Shown: positions 1-12,510, numbered from the stretch's first letter. The stretch: DNA of 64,000 nucleotides from Primula veris (GCA_963682055.1 OY821745.1:12159501-12223500), one strand, 5' to 3'. Numbers and translations are program-made. Notes: generated by a model from the letters alone, not told the origin.

Positions 1-101
1 CTGATTTCGTTGGGAAGTTTACTCACTGTTACAAAACATTATATCTCATTCTGCAAATTCTTTGCTTCTGAAATTTCGTTTCATTTTTTAATTTACTGCA
101 G

Positions 102-218
102 ATATATAGTGAGAAAGATATATCAAAAATGCCTCTTGAGCTTGGGAGTGCTCTTTCTATTGAACGTGAATACGTTACTGATCCTGAAATACGTGTTCAA
201 ACAATGGAAGCTATTTAA
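102..218 (+). other. possible terminal exon of an unknown gene entering from the left
   Basis: A pyrimidine-rich stretch ending in ACTGCAG (to 101) looks like a 3' splice site. After it one frame stays open for 38 codons and closes with TAA at 216-218. The peptide (containing KMPLELGSALSIEREYV) has a balanced, coding-like composition, unlike the AT-rich surroundings. I do not recognise the protein. It could be the last exon of a gene that starts outside the window, or a captured gene fragment. There is no transcript evidence, and 38 codons can be open by chance. Confidence 0.25.
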
Positions 219-225
219 GCTATTC

Positions 226-432
226 CATAACAAAAAAAACAGTCTGAACTATTTTAAGTCATTTTAAAAACAGTCTGAACTTTTTAAAGACATTTTAAAA
301 ACAGTTTGAACTTTTTTAAGTCATTTTAAAAACAGTCTGAACCAAAAACAGTCTGAACTTTTTTAAGTCATTTTAAAAATAGTCTGAACTATTTTTAAGT
401 CATTTTAAAAACAGTCTGAACTGTTTTTTTTT
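226..432. repeat. short tandem repeat, about 31 bp unit
   Basis: Six to seven imperfect copies of a unit built on ACAGTCTGAACT followed by TTTTTAAGTCATTTTAAAA lie in a row. The array ends in a T-rich tract. Nothing indicates a function. Confidence 0.75.
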
Positions 433-1640
433 TTTTTGCGTTTTTGGATTTTTGTTGATTTTAGATTTTTGTTGATTTTTTGGGATTTTTTTTAAATTTT
501 TTGGGATTTTTAAAAAAAAAAATCATTTTTTTTCGGGGTTTTGCCTCTTTTATTTTTATTTTTTGATTTTTTCATTTGCATTTTTATTTTCTGGAATTTT
601 TTCATTTTTTCTGATTTTTTTTACATTTTTATTGGTTAATTAGGGGAAATGGACCAATCCTTAATTAGTTTCATAAATAATGGTACAATCCTTAATTAAA
701 TTTTATAGCCGGAACAATGCTTAAATACTTTTGTTTTCATGGTCCAATCCTTAAATTTCTCTAATTTGAAAACTTAATACCCTAATTTCAAAACTTCATA
801 TCCTAATTCAAAACTTCATACCCTAATTTTAAAAGTTCATACATATGGATTTTTCTCAATACTGTACATATGGATTCTTCTCTTTCAACTTGAAATCCAC
901 ATGGTTTACAATAGTCTCAAATTTCAATAAATAGAAAACAATCTCACAAATTTCATATATTTTTCATATATTACGGGGTATCAATCAGTGTAATATATTT
1001 ATATGTATATGGATGTTTATATAATCGTGTTCGGTAGTTAGTGACGGATTTTCGTGATGGAGGACGAGAGAGAGATAGAGTGTGATATAAAAGATAAATA
1101 GTAGAAGAATGGAGGAGAGAGAGATACAAAGAAGAATTGGTGAGAGAGAAGAATGGAGGAGAGAGAGTAAGATGAGAGAGAGAGAAGAGAATAAACAATA
1201 TTAAATTTGTTTGGTATGGTTTTGATAATGAAAAAATTTTGGGTATTTTTTGTTAATTTAATTTAAAAAGTAGTATGTTTTGTTAATTTATCCTTAAAAC
1301 TATTAGATTTAAAAAAAAGTATTAAAGCATTTTTAATAATTAATTAGAATTTAATAAATTAAAAACAAATTTTACAATACAGTTTTTTTTGTTTTTTTTT
1401 AAATTATTATTGTAACTTTGTAACGGAGTTACCATTTTCACATTTACAACTATTAGATTTAAAAACGAAGTGTTCGAAATTTTTAATAACAAATTTTATT
1501 TTTTATTTTTTATTATATATTAGATAAATTAGAATTTAATAAATTAAAAATAAATTTTACAATACAATAAAAACTTAAATAAAAATAAAAAACTCTAGTG
1601 TATACTACCATAAATTTAATCATTAATCATTTTTTTAAAA
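433..1640. other. AT-rich non-coding stretch
   Basis: This stretch holds long T runs (433-650), loosely repeated CCTAATTTCAAAACTTCATA-type words (about 770-840) and a GA-rich tract (about 1040-1195). No credible gene is seen; the small open frames follow the low-complexity tracts. Confidence 0.6.
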
Positions 1641-1659
1641 AAATATAACAATTGTGATA

Positions 1660-2280
1660 TAACATAAAAAATAGACCCGGATACACATATTCGGGTACGA
1701 ATCAGACCATGCATTATCAAGGGGTATCCAATGTATTTATAATAAGATCCGGGGTGTAACAGTATTTTTTCATTTAAGAATAAGGGCGATTATCCAACAA
1801 ATATCTTAGCCCAATTAATAAAAGCCCACAATGAGAAAGCCCATAGATGACGCATGAGATGAAAACATTTGTCAACATCATATGGCGCACGAATGCCTAT
1901 AAATAGTCAAGTATCTGCACTGGAAAAGAGACCTGAAATCTGATAAAAAATAAATACAAGACAGACTTTTCAGAGCTTCTCACTAGAAAGTATACCGAGA
2001 GAAACTAAATAAAAGACCGAGCATCAAGAGCAACTTCAAGATTAAGATTAGATTATCAGACCGAGCACAATTGTAATAATAAATTAGAATCCGAGCAAGA
2101 ACAATTACCGATCAATAAGAAAGAACAACATCGTGTTCAATATTTATTTTAATTTATATTATTATTGTTGAGAAGCATAACGTGACCCGATCAAAGTTAT
2201 TATTTTATCAAATTGAATATTTATTTTTAAAAATAGAAGTTTTTGTCATTCAATTGATTGATTGAAAAAAAAAAAAAAAA
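1660..2280 (+). promoter_or_regulatory. LTR- or pararetrovirus-promoter-like sequence
   Basis: A TGACG motif (in ATGACGCATGAG, near 1849) sits upstream of a TATA box (CCTATAAATAG, near 1897). A purine-rich leader with direct repeats of ACCGAGCA follows, then a T-rich region. This spacing recalls promoters of plant LTR elements or of old endogenous caulimovirus-type copies. No LTR pair, primer-binding site or coding region is seen, so it could also be an unrelated promoter. Confidence 0.25.
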
Positions 2281-2689
2281 ACCCCACTTTTGCAACGAGA
2301 TAGAAAACTTTGTTTAATCTGAAAAAATTAGCAAATAATATGGGGGTGTTCACGGTTTTGCTAAATAATTTCTCCACATTTTACCTCCACTTAATTTCCT
2401 ATATGTAGGTTGTGTTAAAAATAATTCGTTCAAAGTTAAACAAGCCTAAAAGCTAGATATACAGTACTTGATTGGTGTTTGAAGAATTTGTAGGATATTC
2501 ATTGTTGTTTATTGGTTCGACTAAAAGTTTCTCCAGGACCATGATATTCAAATAAAACAGCAATTTATAGAAACCATGAAGGCAAAAAAAACTTTTGCTC
2601 GCAAATTGGAAATGCAAAACACGCTCTCAAACAAATATTAACTGAAACTTTATAATTCTTTAAATAATAAAAGTGACACAGACGACAAT

Positions 2690-3150
2690 TCAAAACCATC
2701 AACCATACAATAAAAAACCAATTCCAAAATAGTTGCATATCTTCAAATTAAAGGCAGCGGTCCTTTAGCTATAGCAAATAAAAGACCCAAGCATCGTTCT
2801 GGTATATGATGATCAACTACCAAGGGTAGACCCCCCATCAAAAAAATTAAATCTGTTTATTGAAAGAAAATAAAAACATATTCAACTAAACAAAAAGAGC
2901 AAGGGGATCAATGAAAAACTTAAAGCTCGTTCCTGAGTAATTTTATAGCCTTTAACAATACAAAAACAATCAATTCCCAAATACTTGCATATCTCTAAGT
3001 CACAAGCACCAGTCCTCGAGTATAGCAAATAAAGACCACAGGCCGATCGACTAACAAGGGTACGCCCCCCGCTATCAAAAACTTAAACCTGTTTATTGCA
3101 CAAACAAAAACTTGGCTAAAGATAAGAAATACAGAGGGTCAATGAAAAAC
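2690..3150 (-). repeat. tandem duplication in the alpha-COP 3' flank/UTR
   Basis: Two diverged copies of about 220 bp lie in a row, roughly 2690-2915 and 2940-3150. Both contain the order TTGCATATCT, then TATAGCAAATAAA, then ACAAGGGTA or CCAAGGGTA, then CCCCCC, then CTGTTTATTG, then TCAATGAAAAACT. They lie just downstream of the alpha-COP stop codon (minus strand), so the transcript could end in either copy. On the gene strand each has AATAAA-like words (seen here as TTTATT). Confidence 0.7.
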
Positions 3151-3209
3151 TGTGAAAACAAACTTCAATTACTTCATACCTTTTCTTAAAGGATCACTAT
3201 TGTTGAAAA

Positions 3210-6200
3210 TCATCTTATCTGAGAAGGGGAACAAAGCAGCCCTGAAGCATCAGCACCAACAATAGCCAGGTCACAAACAGAACAGAGCTGACCTTCTTGG
3301 CTGGGCACAAACCGAGAACTACAATAAGGGCACGAGACATCTTTTTGCCCTCTATAGATAGGCATGTATGTTGCCCCACAGATAACAAACGGATTTCTAA
3401 AGTCGTAATTTAACTGTGCTGCGTCTTTCATGTTCTTCTCAGCAGCTGAGAGAACTTGCCTAGCTGTCTTAGCTTGATTCTCATTGGACGGATTAGTCTC
3501 TAAAAGTCTCCTAGCGAAATTAGCAGCTGTATTCAAGTTTTTACCCCTAAAACATACAGTCATCGCATTTTGTAAAGCTAGCCTTAGGTGAGGTGTTTGG
3601 AGGTTGCAATGAGTAAAATAAGCCGCGAGCTCTTGTTGGCGAATTGGGTCGTCTTTAATTTCCTTTCTTTTAATCTCCATTTGCAGACCCAAAACATATT
3701 CTTTTACTATAATCACCAGTTCTTTAACTTCGTCAACTTCTCTTCGAGTTTCAACCACAATCAAGGGAATTGTGTGCAATATACTTACAAAAATACGAAG
3801 AGCCTCAGTGAACTTCCCACCAGTAGTGGACCTGTATGCACCCTTTAGTTTCTCTTCCAATTGGGAAAAATTGAAAACAAGAGCCGGAGGGTTCCTCACA
3901 TTAGGGCTAGAATTTTCACTCCATCCACGTTCAATCGCCAACAACAAAATAGGAGATGACGAAAACGCCCTCAGATAAGTGTGACTACCCGAGTGAAGAT
4001 CGAGAAACATGGGTTTGAGAGGGACGAAATTGGAAATACCCAATTGCCGATTTAGAAGCCTCATTGCAGTATCGAAATTTCCAGCAGCTACATGCTCAGC
4101 AGCAAGAGACGACCTCTGAGTCCATATCTGGCTAACAGGCATGCCAGGTGTCGGTGCGATAAATACACGCGCATTTACAGAGGAGGCTTTAGGAGTATTT
4201 TCCTCGGGCGGGAGTTCCAAATCTTCAAGATCCCAGCCACCCTCTTCTTCGTTCTCCTCAGGAATTTCCCCATCTTCCAATACAGCCTCAATGTCACTGT
4301 TATGTATATCATCAATATCGACCATATCCAAATCCTCTCCCCAATCAGCCGCCTCGTCATCTTCTTCCTGAGCACCTTTTCCAATATTATCCAACCCACC
4401 TTCGAAAATGCCTCTCGTGACTCTCAAAAGCGGCCAATCTCCACCATTCATAACGGGAGATGGAGGGATCAAAAGGGTCGGTGCTTTTCCCTCGGGTAAA
4501 GTGGGTACATTATCACCCAATTCGTTCGCAAGCCTTTCGGAAATATCACTTAGTCCATGGACCAAGGCAGTAATATACGCAAGAGGTAAATGACCGGCAT
4601 TTTCCAATATCTTAACACGCTCTCTAACATCGCCGAGATACAAAGCGTTATGAAACTGACCCATAACATCATTTTTAACCTCCGCTATTTTCAGCATTTT
4701 CGACAGTTTGTCCATATTCCCGGTAATGAGATAGAGAAATGATAGTCTCTCAAAGTTTTTCGTCTTTTGATAAGCGTACTCAACTATACCCGCGTTACCT
4801 TGGCGAAGAGCTTCCACCCCTAATCTATACCAATAATCTTTTTCGTCGATTTCCTTAGCCGAGGCCACTGCAATTTGTATATTACCACTCTCAAGAGCAA
4901 GGTTAAAACGGGTCCTTTCGTCTTTAACAAAATGAAGAGCAACTTCTGGGAATCCCTTTTGTTGCAAATATGCAATCATAGCTTGTCCACAGAGCTGAGA
5001 GTTTCTTATCATGCTCATAACATTGTCGAATTTCTTCCTCAGCAATGATAGTTTAAAGATATATTCAGTTGCATCGATTACTATAACCTTGTTCTTTCCA
5101 TCTCGGTCTAAGCAGAAAATAGTATTTCCTGAGACTTTAGTGATGTATATTGGGACATCGAGGGTCCTGATGATGCCACTATCTCCATTCGGAAGGCAAT
5201 ATTTAATATGATTAAGAGTCGTGTAAATGAATACACCGTTATCATCCCATGCCCCGCTTTTCACACGAATTGTCTCGTGAAGGGTACACTGGTGCACAAG
5301 TTTTTTACTAGCAATAACAATAGCGTGTTTGCTAAGTAAAGCAACACTTTCCATGTCATTTGACCATACTATATACTTCACAAATGGAGTTTGAAGGTCA
5401 CCCAAAATGATCCTCTGTTGAAGGTCAAATATAAGAACCCTATCCTCCGCCCTACACAGCAAATTCCCAGTGCCAGCATAGAAAATCGCATCAACAGCAA
5501 TTGGTAAAACACTCTTTTTCACAGTCTCATTTTTTAGGTTCTTCACTACTACCTGTGATGCATAACACCAAGCCTTTTAGCCAAACTTCGGAAAATAAAT
5601 CTATCAAGAAATTATGTGGATAAAAATAGTAACACTTGCATAAAGGGGATTTTGGATGACAGAACCCAAAGAAAAGAGCACGAAACCCTTCTCAAATTTT
5701 TTAAGTAGCCTATATCTTAGAGACGGAGGGAGTACAATGCAACACATAATGGAATAAAGAAACCTGAAAGACACAAGGACCGCAAAGGAAGGTCTAACCA
5801 GACTAAATCGTTTAAGTTACTAAAATGAAAAGACCCATTACTCATGAATTGTCTAAGATGAGAAAATGATACTAATAATAATAATTATTATTATTAATAA
5901 AAATAATTTAAAAATAATAGGTAGTAAGAAGAAGAATAGCAATCTGTACCAACCTGATTGTTGCTTTTTTCTAGCACAGCAAACCGATTTCGAGCCACAA
6001 ATATAGCTGATCCACCAGTACCTCTTTTAGCATCTGGTACAGAATCGCCCCTACTTATACTATCTTTTGGGATAACATAAAGCTCGTAAGATCCCCCATC
6101 AATATCAGAACAGATTAAAACTGCGTTCTCTGTGGGACTATACGAGAGAGTACGTGGGCCCTGGTTTAGGTTTATAGAACCAGGTCTTCTAATCGGAATA

Positions 6201-9200
6201 ACTTGTGTGTCTTTCTGAGTAGAAAACTCGTAAAACCTCAAAAATCTATCTTTGGAGTAGAACATGGTATCACCGCTTACGGAGAAGGCGGGCCTCTCTC
6301 TCTCTAACTTGAAAACAATCATACCACTATCATGACCAGCTGCCAGGAGATTCATCTCGGGGTGACATGACAGAATCCAGAAACGGTCATGTTCTCGGCG
6401 GAAAGTTTGAATACCGGTTCGTTTTGTTACGTCCCAAACTCGAATGCTTTTGTCCTCAGAGTTGGAAACAATAATGTCTTGCTTGGCATGGAACATAACG
6501 CAAGAGACATTATTCATGTGACCTCTCAATGTGTCCACCTCCCAAGCCTTTGTGTCTGGAAAACGAAAAGAACAAAAACAGTTCAAATTGATTGATTTAT
6601 AACCTATTAGAGATGAATACAGATACAGACTGTAAAGTCTACTGACCTCCTAATATAACATCAACAGATTGAAATAGCAAAAACGAAAAGGAAGAAAGAA
6701 TGAAAAACCAAGGAGGCAAAACCACAAGAACAACAAATCCTAAAGTCTGTCAATTATCTTCACAAATTCAAAAGTGAAAAAAGTTCAGTTGTGAATACCT
6801 AAATTTTTGTTTGATAGCAACGTTGAAGCTCAGTTTTTTGCTTAAAGCCTGAACTAAATTAGGCAGTATATCTTAAATTATGAGCTATTTTTAAGCTAAG
6901 ATAACCAAGCTTGTTTCTAGTTCTCTATAGATACAGGTTATCTTACTCAAAGATGCAGTCAAGCAAGCCCTGGAAATTAATTTAAATAAGAAATACTAAT
7001 TTTATGCACGAGTTATGATATCAAATAAAGTTCAATAGTTGGAATACAAAATTTGCCGTGCTGATGTAGATCTAAGATCTGAACCAGAAAATAAAAGAAA
7101 ACAAAAGGAAAATTGTCTACTATCAATAAACTAATTTTTTCAACAAAAAAAAAAACTAATGTTTTCAAGTGCTGACCGGTAATCTTAAGATGTAAAAGAA
7201 ATCTCTAAATCATTACTACCAGTGAAACCCAAAAAGCACCCACTACCGCAGTTCTATATTTACCCCATTTGCAAAAACTTAGGAATTTTAAGCAAAAAAA
7301 CAACTACTCCCCATCAGTTTCCCTATAAGTGGTTTGCATTTGTCTAATCGTTTCCTCAAATTTTTAAAAAACAAAATTGTTATCTAAAGTTATAACATAT
7401 TACATTTGCGAATCGAAGCAATAGTATCTGTAAATAAAGAAATTAATTTATTATATTGACGAGACTGAACAATGCAAAATAAAATTAAAATGAAGAAGTC
7501 GATAGGGAAGATGTTGTGTAACTATGAAGTGGTAATTCAAAACTGAGAAAGTATGTAGTACATTTACCACAAGTTTAGGAAATATCATATTGAAGCTTTA
7601 GTAAGTACTTTAACTACCAGAACAACTTCAAAATCCAAAAAACAATAAAAAGAGTAATTGTATTTAGAAATTCACCGTTCATGCGCCACAACTTCACTTG
7701 ACGATCATCTGCTCCAGAAACAATCAATGGCAAACTCGGATGAAACGAGGCCCAGTTAACTCCCCTATCATGTCCTTCCAACACATACTTAACAACAGCA
7801 TCAACACCGCCAAATAAATCCGTATTCATCTGACTCAACCTCAACAAATCATCAGCAGGGGAAGCATTTTTCTTCTTAAGAGAACTAATATCCCAAACCC
7901 GAACTGTCTGGTCCAATGAAGCTGATACAACGAGGTCTTCCTTCGGATGGAATGAAGCACACATTACGTAATGGTTATGGCCTGTCAATACGGATATACA
8001 CGTGCGTGATTGCCAGTTCCATATTCTGATTGTTTGGTCATCACTGGCGCTCACGATCCATGGGTTCTCATGGTGAAATTGGACGGTGCGGATGTAATCG
8101 AGGTGTCCAAGGAGAGTGAATAAGCACCTGTGTAGCTTGTAGTTCCAAACTTTGATCTTGTAGTCGTCTCCTGCATAAGTAACAAGGTAATATAAGACCT
8201 TATCCCAGACAACGCATGTTAAAATTCAGACAACAGAATAAAAATTAAAAAGTACTCAATTCACGAAAATGATGTGAGAATCACAAGCATGGAAATGGTG
8301 AAATTTGATATTTGACTGGTGATGCTATATAATTGGCTAGAAAACCATCCGTAAGAAGCTTATAGACATTTGGTTAGACGGATCAGGAGCAACCTTAAAA
8401 ACTTCTAAACATGCTTAATATTAGAAGAAAGCAACAAACAAAGGACGAAGCTATTCGCGTAATGTTTTTTATTTTATTTTCCTTTCTCTTGGCCAAAAAG
8501 AGGCCTCAGAAGTCAGACAACTACTAGCAGAAAGTTACCTACATAAAATAGAAAAGTCCAAACATAATGATTTCACTTATGTCAAGGCCATAGTAGCCTG
8601 GGTCGCAGTATGTTACGGTACACTGGGTATGCGATACGTCAAGGATAGGCTTCTTCTTTATGCTACTTTGAGACGCGGTACGCTGCACGCACCAAAGTGA
8701 TATATGGTAATCCACGGAGCACCTTTATAAATCGTTCACTTGTCTACTTTTTGCAAATAGTTATAGTAATTTAATTATTATTTTTTATAAATATACATAT
8801 ACTTTGTTAATTTATCAAAAGTTAACATCACCAACTAACGAAAAATTCAAAAGATACACCAATGAAATTATAAAATTGATATTATGTCTACGATTATATG
8901 ATATCAAAGTATTATATTCCTTTTAAGGCAAAGATTTAAATGTCTTCTTTAAGTTTTCCATGCCTCTTTCAATTCCTCATGTATCCCTATTCCATTAATG
9001 TAAACAATTCCTATACTATCTTAATGCAAATTATTCTCTCTTTCCATAGTATCAGCTATTTATTGCATATTTCTGTGGATCGCAAAGAAATTTTTTGAGG
9101 AAAAAACCCAAAAACCCATAGAGTTGACGTGAAGCATTTGGAATCTCCATATGGCAAACTGGTACACAAGTGACCAGTGAACCGGTATGCACAGGTACGC

Positions 9201-11519
9201 GATACGAGGGAGGTACCAGCGAATTAAGTTACTATGATCAGAGCTCCAATTTATCAAAAGGTTTGTTTAACTTGGCAAAGTTGAGAAACTCTAAATAAAA
9301 AACACGGTGCACGTAGGAATATACTTAAGATGACACAGTCAGAACTTTAAATAAAGCCACATGTACAACTATAGTCTAAATCACTGTTACTTGTGGCAAA
9401 TCTTATACTATTAGATAAATTGAAGGTATGACGAGATAGGAATATTCTTAAGATTTCCGTGGTTGCAGTGGCTACCTGGAAATGTTACAAAGTATGCAAA
9501 AAGATTTAGAAAAGCAGAGAGAAGAGAGAATGCGAAGCCTGTAGGGCAAAATTCTATTTTTTTTTGTTTTCCAAAAGATAAAAGACAGGATGAAACATCA
9601 GAAACTTAACATATTATTTTAATCTCGTTTCGTCCTCAAGCTATTTAATATTCAATTTTACCTATAACTTTGACAATTTTCCAATTGACCCCTCCAACCC
9701 AGGCTTCACATTGTTTTAAGAGTACAAGATTGTAATTATATCAAAAAGCAAGGCTCTTATTTCAACAAAGTCATAATTTCTGTCCCTATTTGAATTGTTC
9801 TAATCGTCTTCAACAGTCCTCTCAAAGATGGTCATTCCACAGAAAAGTTGAGTTTTTTAATTATCTCTTCTGATAAGAAATTCCTACTCCGACAATTTGA
9901 CCAGTTATTTAATCCACCATGTCATTTTTATCAGTCATCAAAGTTCCTGGCTAGCTCAAGCCAGGAACTTTGATTTAAATGCCTCATAGTTTATAGCACT
10001 TAGCGAAATCATCACTTAAGTGTTACAAAATCTAAAAGGTATTGCTGGGCATCATAACTGAAATAATAGAATATAAAAGCATCATGATTTAAATATTTAT
10101 TATTAACCTAAAAACATCTACCGCTCATATATGCAAAATGCTAGTCAAAGAAAAGTATGTGTGTACGCAATATAAACGACAAAAAGTTCGTTATTTTGAG
10201 TACTACTTGAGTAATGATGAATTGTATGTGTGTTATATTCCCAATGAGTTGAGAATTCTTCCGAAATAGATTATGTATAAAAATATTTACCTGTGGGCAA
10301 TGTTCTATGTTCTAAAATCGAAGCAGAGTTTAGACGGAACTAGGTCACCTAGCACCTAATCCTGCCTAATCTCACCTAGCATCTAAGCGCTTGATTCCTG
10401 CCTAATGTCTAATATTCGTCCAGGCTCCAACTATAAGCTCACAGAATACTAATACAGTTGCACTACTAAATCCAATAATTAGATCTCCGAGATCTACAAT
10501 TTTAACGCAATGTCAAATACTCCTTCCGTTCCAATTCAATAGGAGTTTTGAGTATACATGCAATTTTACAATGTATACTTTTTTTTTTACCTGAAATGTC
10601 AAAATTAAAAAAAAACAAAAAGTTAAATACATAATTAAGATGCTTAATTGTATCATTCACTTTTGAAATTTATAATTGAGACATTTTCAGTACAAGTTTT
10701 ACATGCTAATATTGCATGCATCCCCAAATTTCCTATTAAATTGAGACGGAAGGAACTCCCTACTTTTCAAAATAAAAGTCCACTATGGGAAACCAAACTT
10801 ATTAAGGGAACATAACTATGACACCTTTTGTACACTCTATTTCCAATTTTACATCTGTCTTTTTAAACGGTCATTTCCCTTGTAAACAAAAAAATATGGG
10901 AAATTTTGTAATGTTGCACAAGATTCCTTTCTATTTAGGAAAGTGGACAAATAAAGTGGAACAAACCAAAATAAAACATTGGACCTATAAATTGGAACGG
11001 AGGGAAGATATATTAAAAAAGGATGACATATAATCACCTTCGAAGACGAAAAGAGGCCAAAATATGAGTCCACTACGGGAAACCGAACTTATTAAAGGAA
11101 TATAGTTATGAAAACTTTCACACTCTATTTCCAAATTTACCAATATCTTTTTAAAAGATCATTTCCCTATAAACAAAAAAATATGGGAAATTTTGTAATG
11201 TTACACGATTAGGAAAGTGGACAAATAAAGAGGAACAAAGCAAAATTGAATACTGGACCTATAAATTGGGACGAAGGGAAGATATATTAAAAAGGGATTA
11301 TATATAATCACCTCCGGAGACGAAAAGAGGCTGGGAATTGTGGAAGTGGACCCCACGAACGGGGCCATCATGCTCGTCAAACTTGTCGATGAGAGTTCCC
11401 ATACGGTAGTCCCATAGCTGAATCACACCACTGTGGAGACTCGCGAGGATCCATGGTCTCTTACTGTGGAAACTCAAACCCTTCACTCTGTTACTCTTTG
11501 CTTCGAATTTCGTCAACAT
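3210..11519 (-). CDS. COPA: coatomer subunit alpha (alpha-COP), complete gene
   Basis: Alpha-COP is the large WD40 subunit of the COPI coat that carries retrograde Golgi-to-ER cargo. Coding exons (minus strand) are 11312-11519, 7676-8170, 5954-6555 and 3210-5552. They total 3648 nt, giving 1215 aa, the usual plant length. All introns have GT..AG ends and phases agree; for example exon 1 ends GGAG and joins GAGACGAC to give SGGDDYK. The start is [15 protein letters not shown] at 11519. WD40 blades fill roughly residues 1-300 (IRIWNWQ, VRVWDI, VKLWRMN, IRVWDV). An acidic linker lies around residues 815-880. The C-terminal coatomer domain ends with a CPYC..CSVC four-cysteine cluster and LLCSPSQIR. 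Intron 1 (3.1 kb) holds two MITEs. A 5'UTR intron (11549-12509) precedes the ATG. No frameshift or premature stop was found, so the gene looks functional. Confidence 0.97.
10520..10756. mobile_element. Stowaway-like MITE
   Basis: The element begins CTCCTTCCGTTCCAATTCAA after a TA. Its other end, reverse-complemented, reads GTTCCTTCCGTCTCAATTTA, so there are about 25 bp of imperfect terminal inverted repeats of the CTCCNTCCGT type typical of Stowaway (Tc1/mariner) MITEs. It is about 237 bp long, AT-rich inside and has no ORF. It sits in intron 1 of alpha-COP. Confidence 0.6.
10757..11008. mobile_element. second Stowaway-type MITE, adjoining the first
   Basis: The left end reads CTCCCTACTTTTCAAAATAA and the right end reads GGACCTATAAATTGGAACGG followed by AGGGAA. 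The right end reverse-complements to TTCCCTCCGTTCCAATTTAT. The inner part of this element recurs at about 11068-11282 as part of a tandem duplication that also carries the end of alpha-COP exon 1. Confidence 0.5.
10778..11331. repeat. tandem duplication including the 3' edge of alpha-COP exon 1
   Basis: Unit B (11068-11331) holds the MITE core, the real donor site and the last exon bases. Unit A (10778-11057) repeats the same order and ends with CGAAGACGAAAAGAGGC, a copy of the last 17 or so bases of exon 1 with a donor-like GTGATTATAT next to it on the minus strand. The copies have diverged by scattered substitutions and small indels. Confidence 0.85.
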
Positions 11520-11893
11520 TTTCACACCATAAACAATACCTCCGTCGTCTAAACACAAATCACACAAAATAGTTAGAAATAAACTCACTTTGTCCCAAAA
11601 AACTCAACTTTCCAATTAAGTATAGTAAATTTACATCGTATCGCCAAATTTATACTCAAAATGAAGGCGGTATCATGTTAGGAAATATCAAGGTATGTTA
11701 GGCAATTTCGTCAACATTTTCACACCATAAACGATACCTTCGTTGTCTAAAAGAAAATCACACAAAAAATCAGGAAAAAAAACTGTCCCAAAAAAACCCA
11801 ACTTTCCAATTAAGCATGGTAGATTTACATCGTATCGCCAAATTTATACTTAAAATGAAGGCGATACTATGTTAGGCAATATCAAGGTATGTT
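11506..11893. repeat. tandem duplication including acceptor and start codon of alpha-COP exon 1
   Basis: Unit 1 (11506-11700) covers the true 3' splice site (TTTAG at 11549), the 5'UTR and ATGTTGACGAAATT. Unit 2 (11704-11893) repeats all of this about 198 bp upstream in gene direction. In unit 2 the copied ATG leads to a short frame (MLTKLPNIP, then stop). The copies differ by scattered substitutions. Confidence 0.9.
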
Positions 11894-12510
11894 GACAGTA
11901 ACATTTTTTAATATTGAGAGCAATGAAAAAATGAGAATTATACATTTCACTATTTCAGAATGTACCAAATCGTGTCTTTCTTTAATTTACATTTTTTCAC
12001 TTTAGAGTGGAAAAAAACCGTATCACCAAACACACATTTCGACTTATATTACAGATCACAAACCTATTACCAAGAAAGATCATATTAAATGCAAAAAAAA
12101 AAGTATCACTATTTCATTTCTCAACAACTAATCTATCAAATCACATACCAAAACAAAAACACAAACAAAACAATAGAATAATTCCTAATTTCCTATAACT
12201 GATCTGTACGTAGCTACAATCTACAATCGAATTGTTCAGATTCAATAAATATACGTCATTTTTATCTAAATTCTAACACAATAGCTGATCAAGTGAACTA
12301 ACAGATTATTAGACACAAATCAAATAGATTTAAATATAATTCTGATATAATAAACAAACCGTAATTTGTATCTAACACAATAGCTGATCAAGTGAACTAA
12401 TAAATCACACAGATTCAAATGTATTCCGATATAATAAACCGTAATTGGATAAATAAAACAGATCTCGAGAAATAAACGGTCCAGATTCAATCTAAGAGAT
12501 TAACGTTACC
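11520..12510 (-). other. alpha-COP 5'UTR with its intron
   Basis: On the minus strand a leader exon ends CCGAG|GTAACG (last exon base 12510). An intron follows to TTTAG (11549), and 11548-11520 is leader up to the ATG. A leader intron of this kind is common in plant housekeeping genes. The intron contains a duplicate of its own acceptor (unit 2 of the tandem duplication). The leader exon is inferred only from splice signals. Confidence 0.6.

Larger units (their letters stand above)
8171..11311 (-). other. alpha-COP intron 1 (3.1 kb)
   Basis: The donor is GGAG|GTGATT (exon end 11312) and the acceptor is TATGCAG|GAGACG (exon start 8170). The 5' part of the intron, next to exon 1, contains two MITE-like elements and a duplicated exon-intron edge. 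The rest (8171-10500) shows no gene; its small open frames are not supported. Confidence 0.85.

Noticed and set aside
971..1198. Open frame of 75 codons on the minus strand, rich in Ser and Leu
   Set aside because: It follows a GA/CT-rich low-complexity tract and has no recognisable domain.
4092..4499. Open frames opposite alpha-COP exon 4
   Set aside because: They are antisense shadows of a well supported coding exon, in its acidic linker.
8580..9260. Words such as GGTACGC and CACTGG with a 65-codon frame in alpha-COP intron 1
   Set aside because: They may be a decayed repeat, but no ends, target duplication or protein similarity could be seen.
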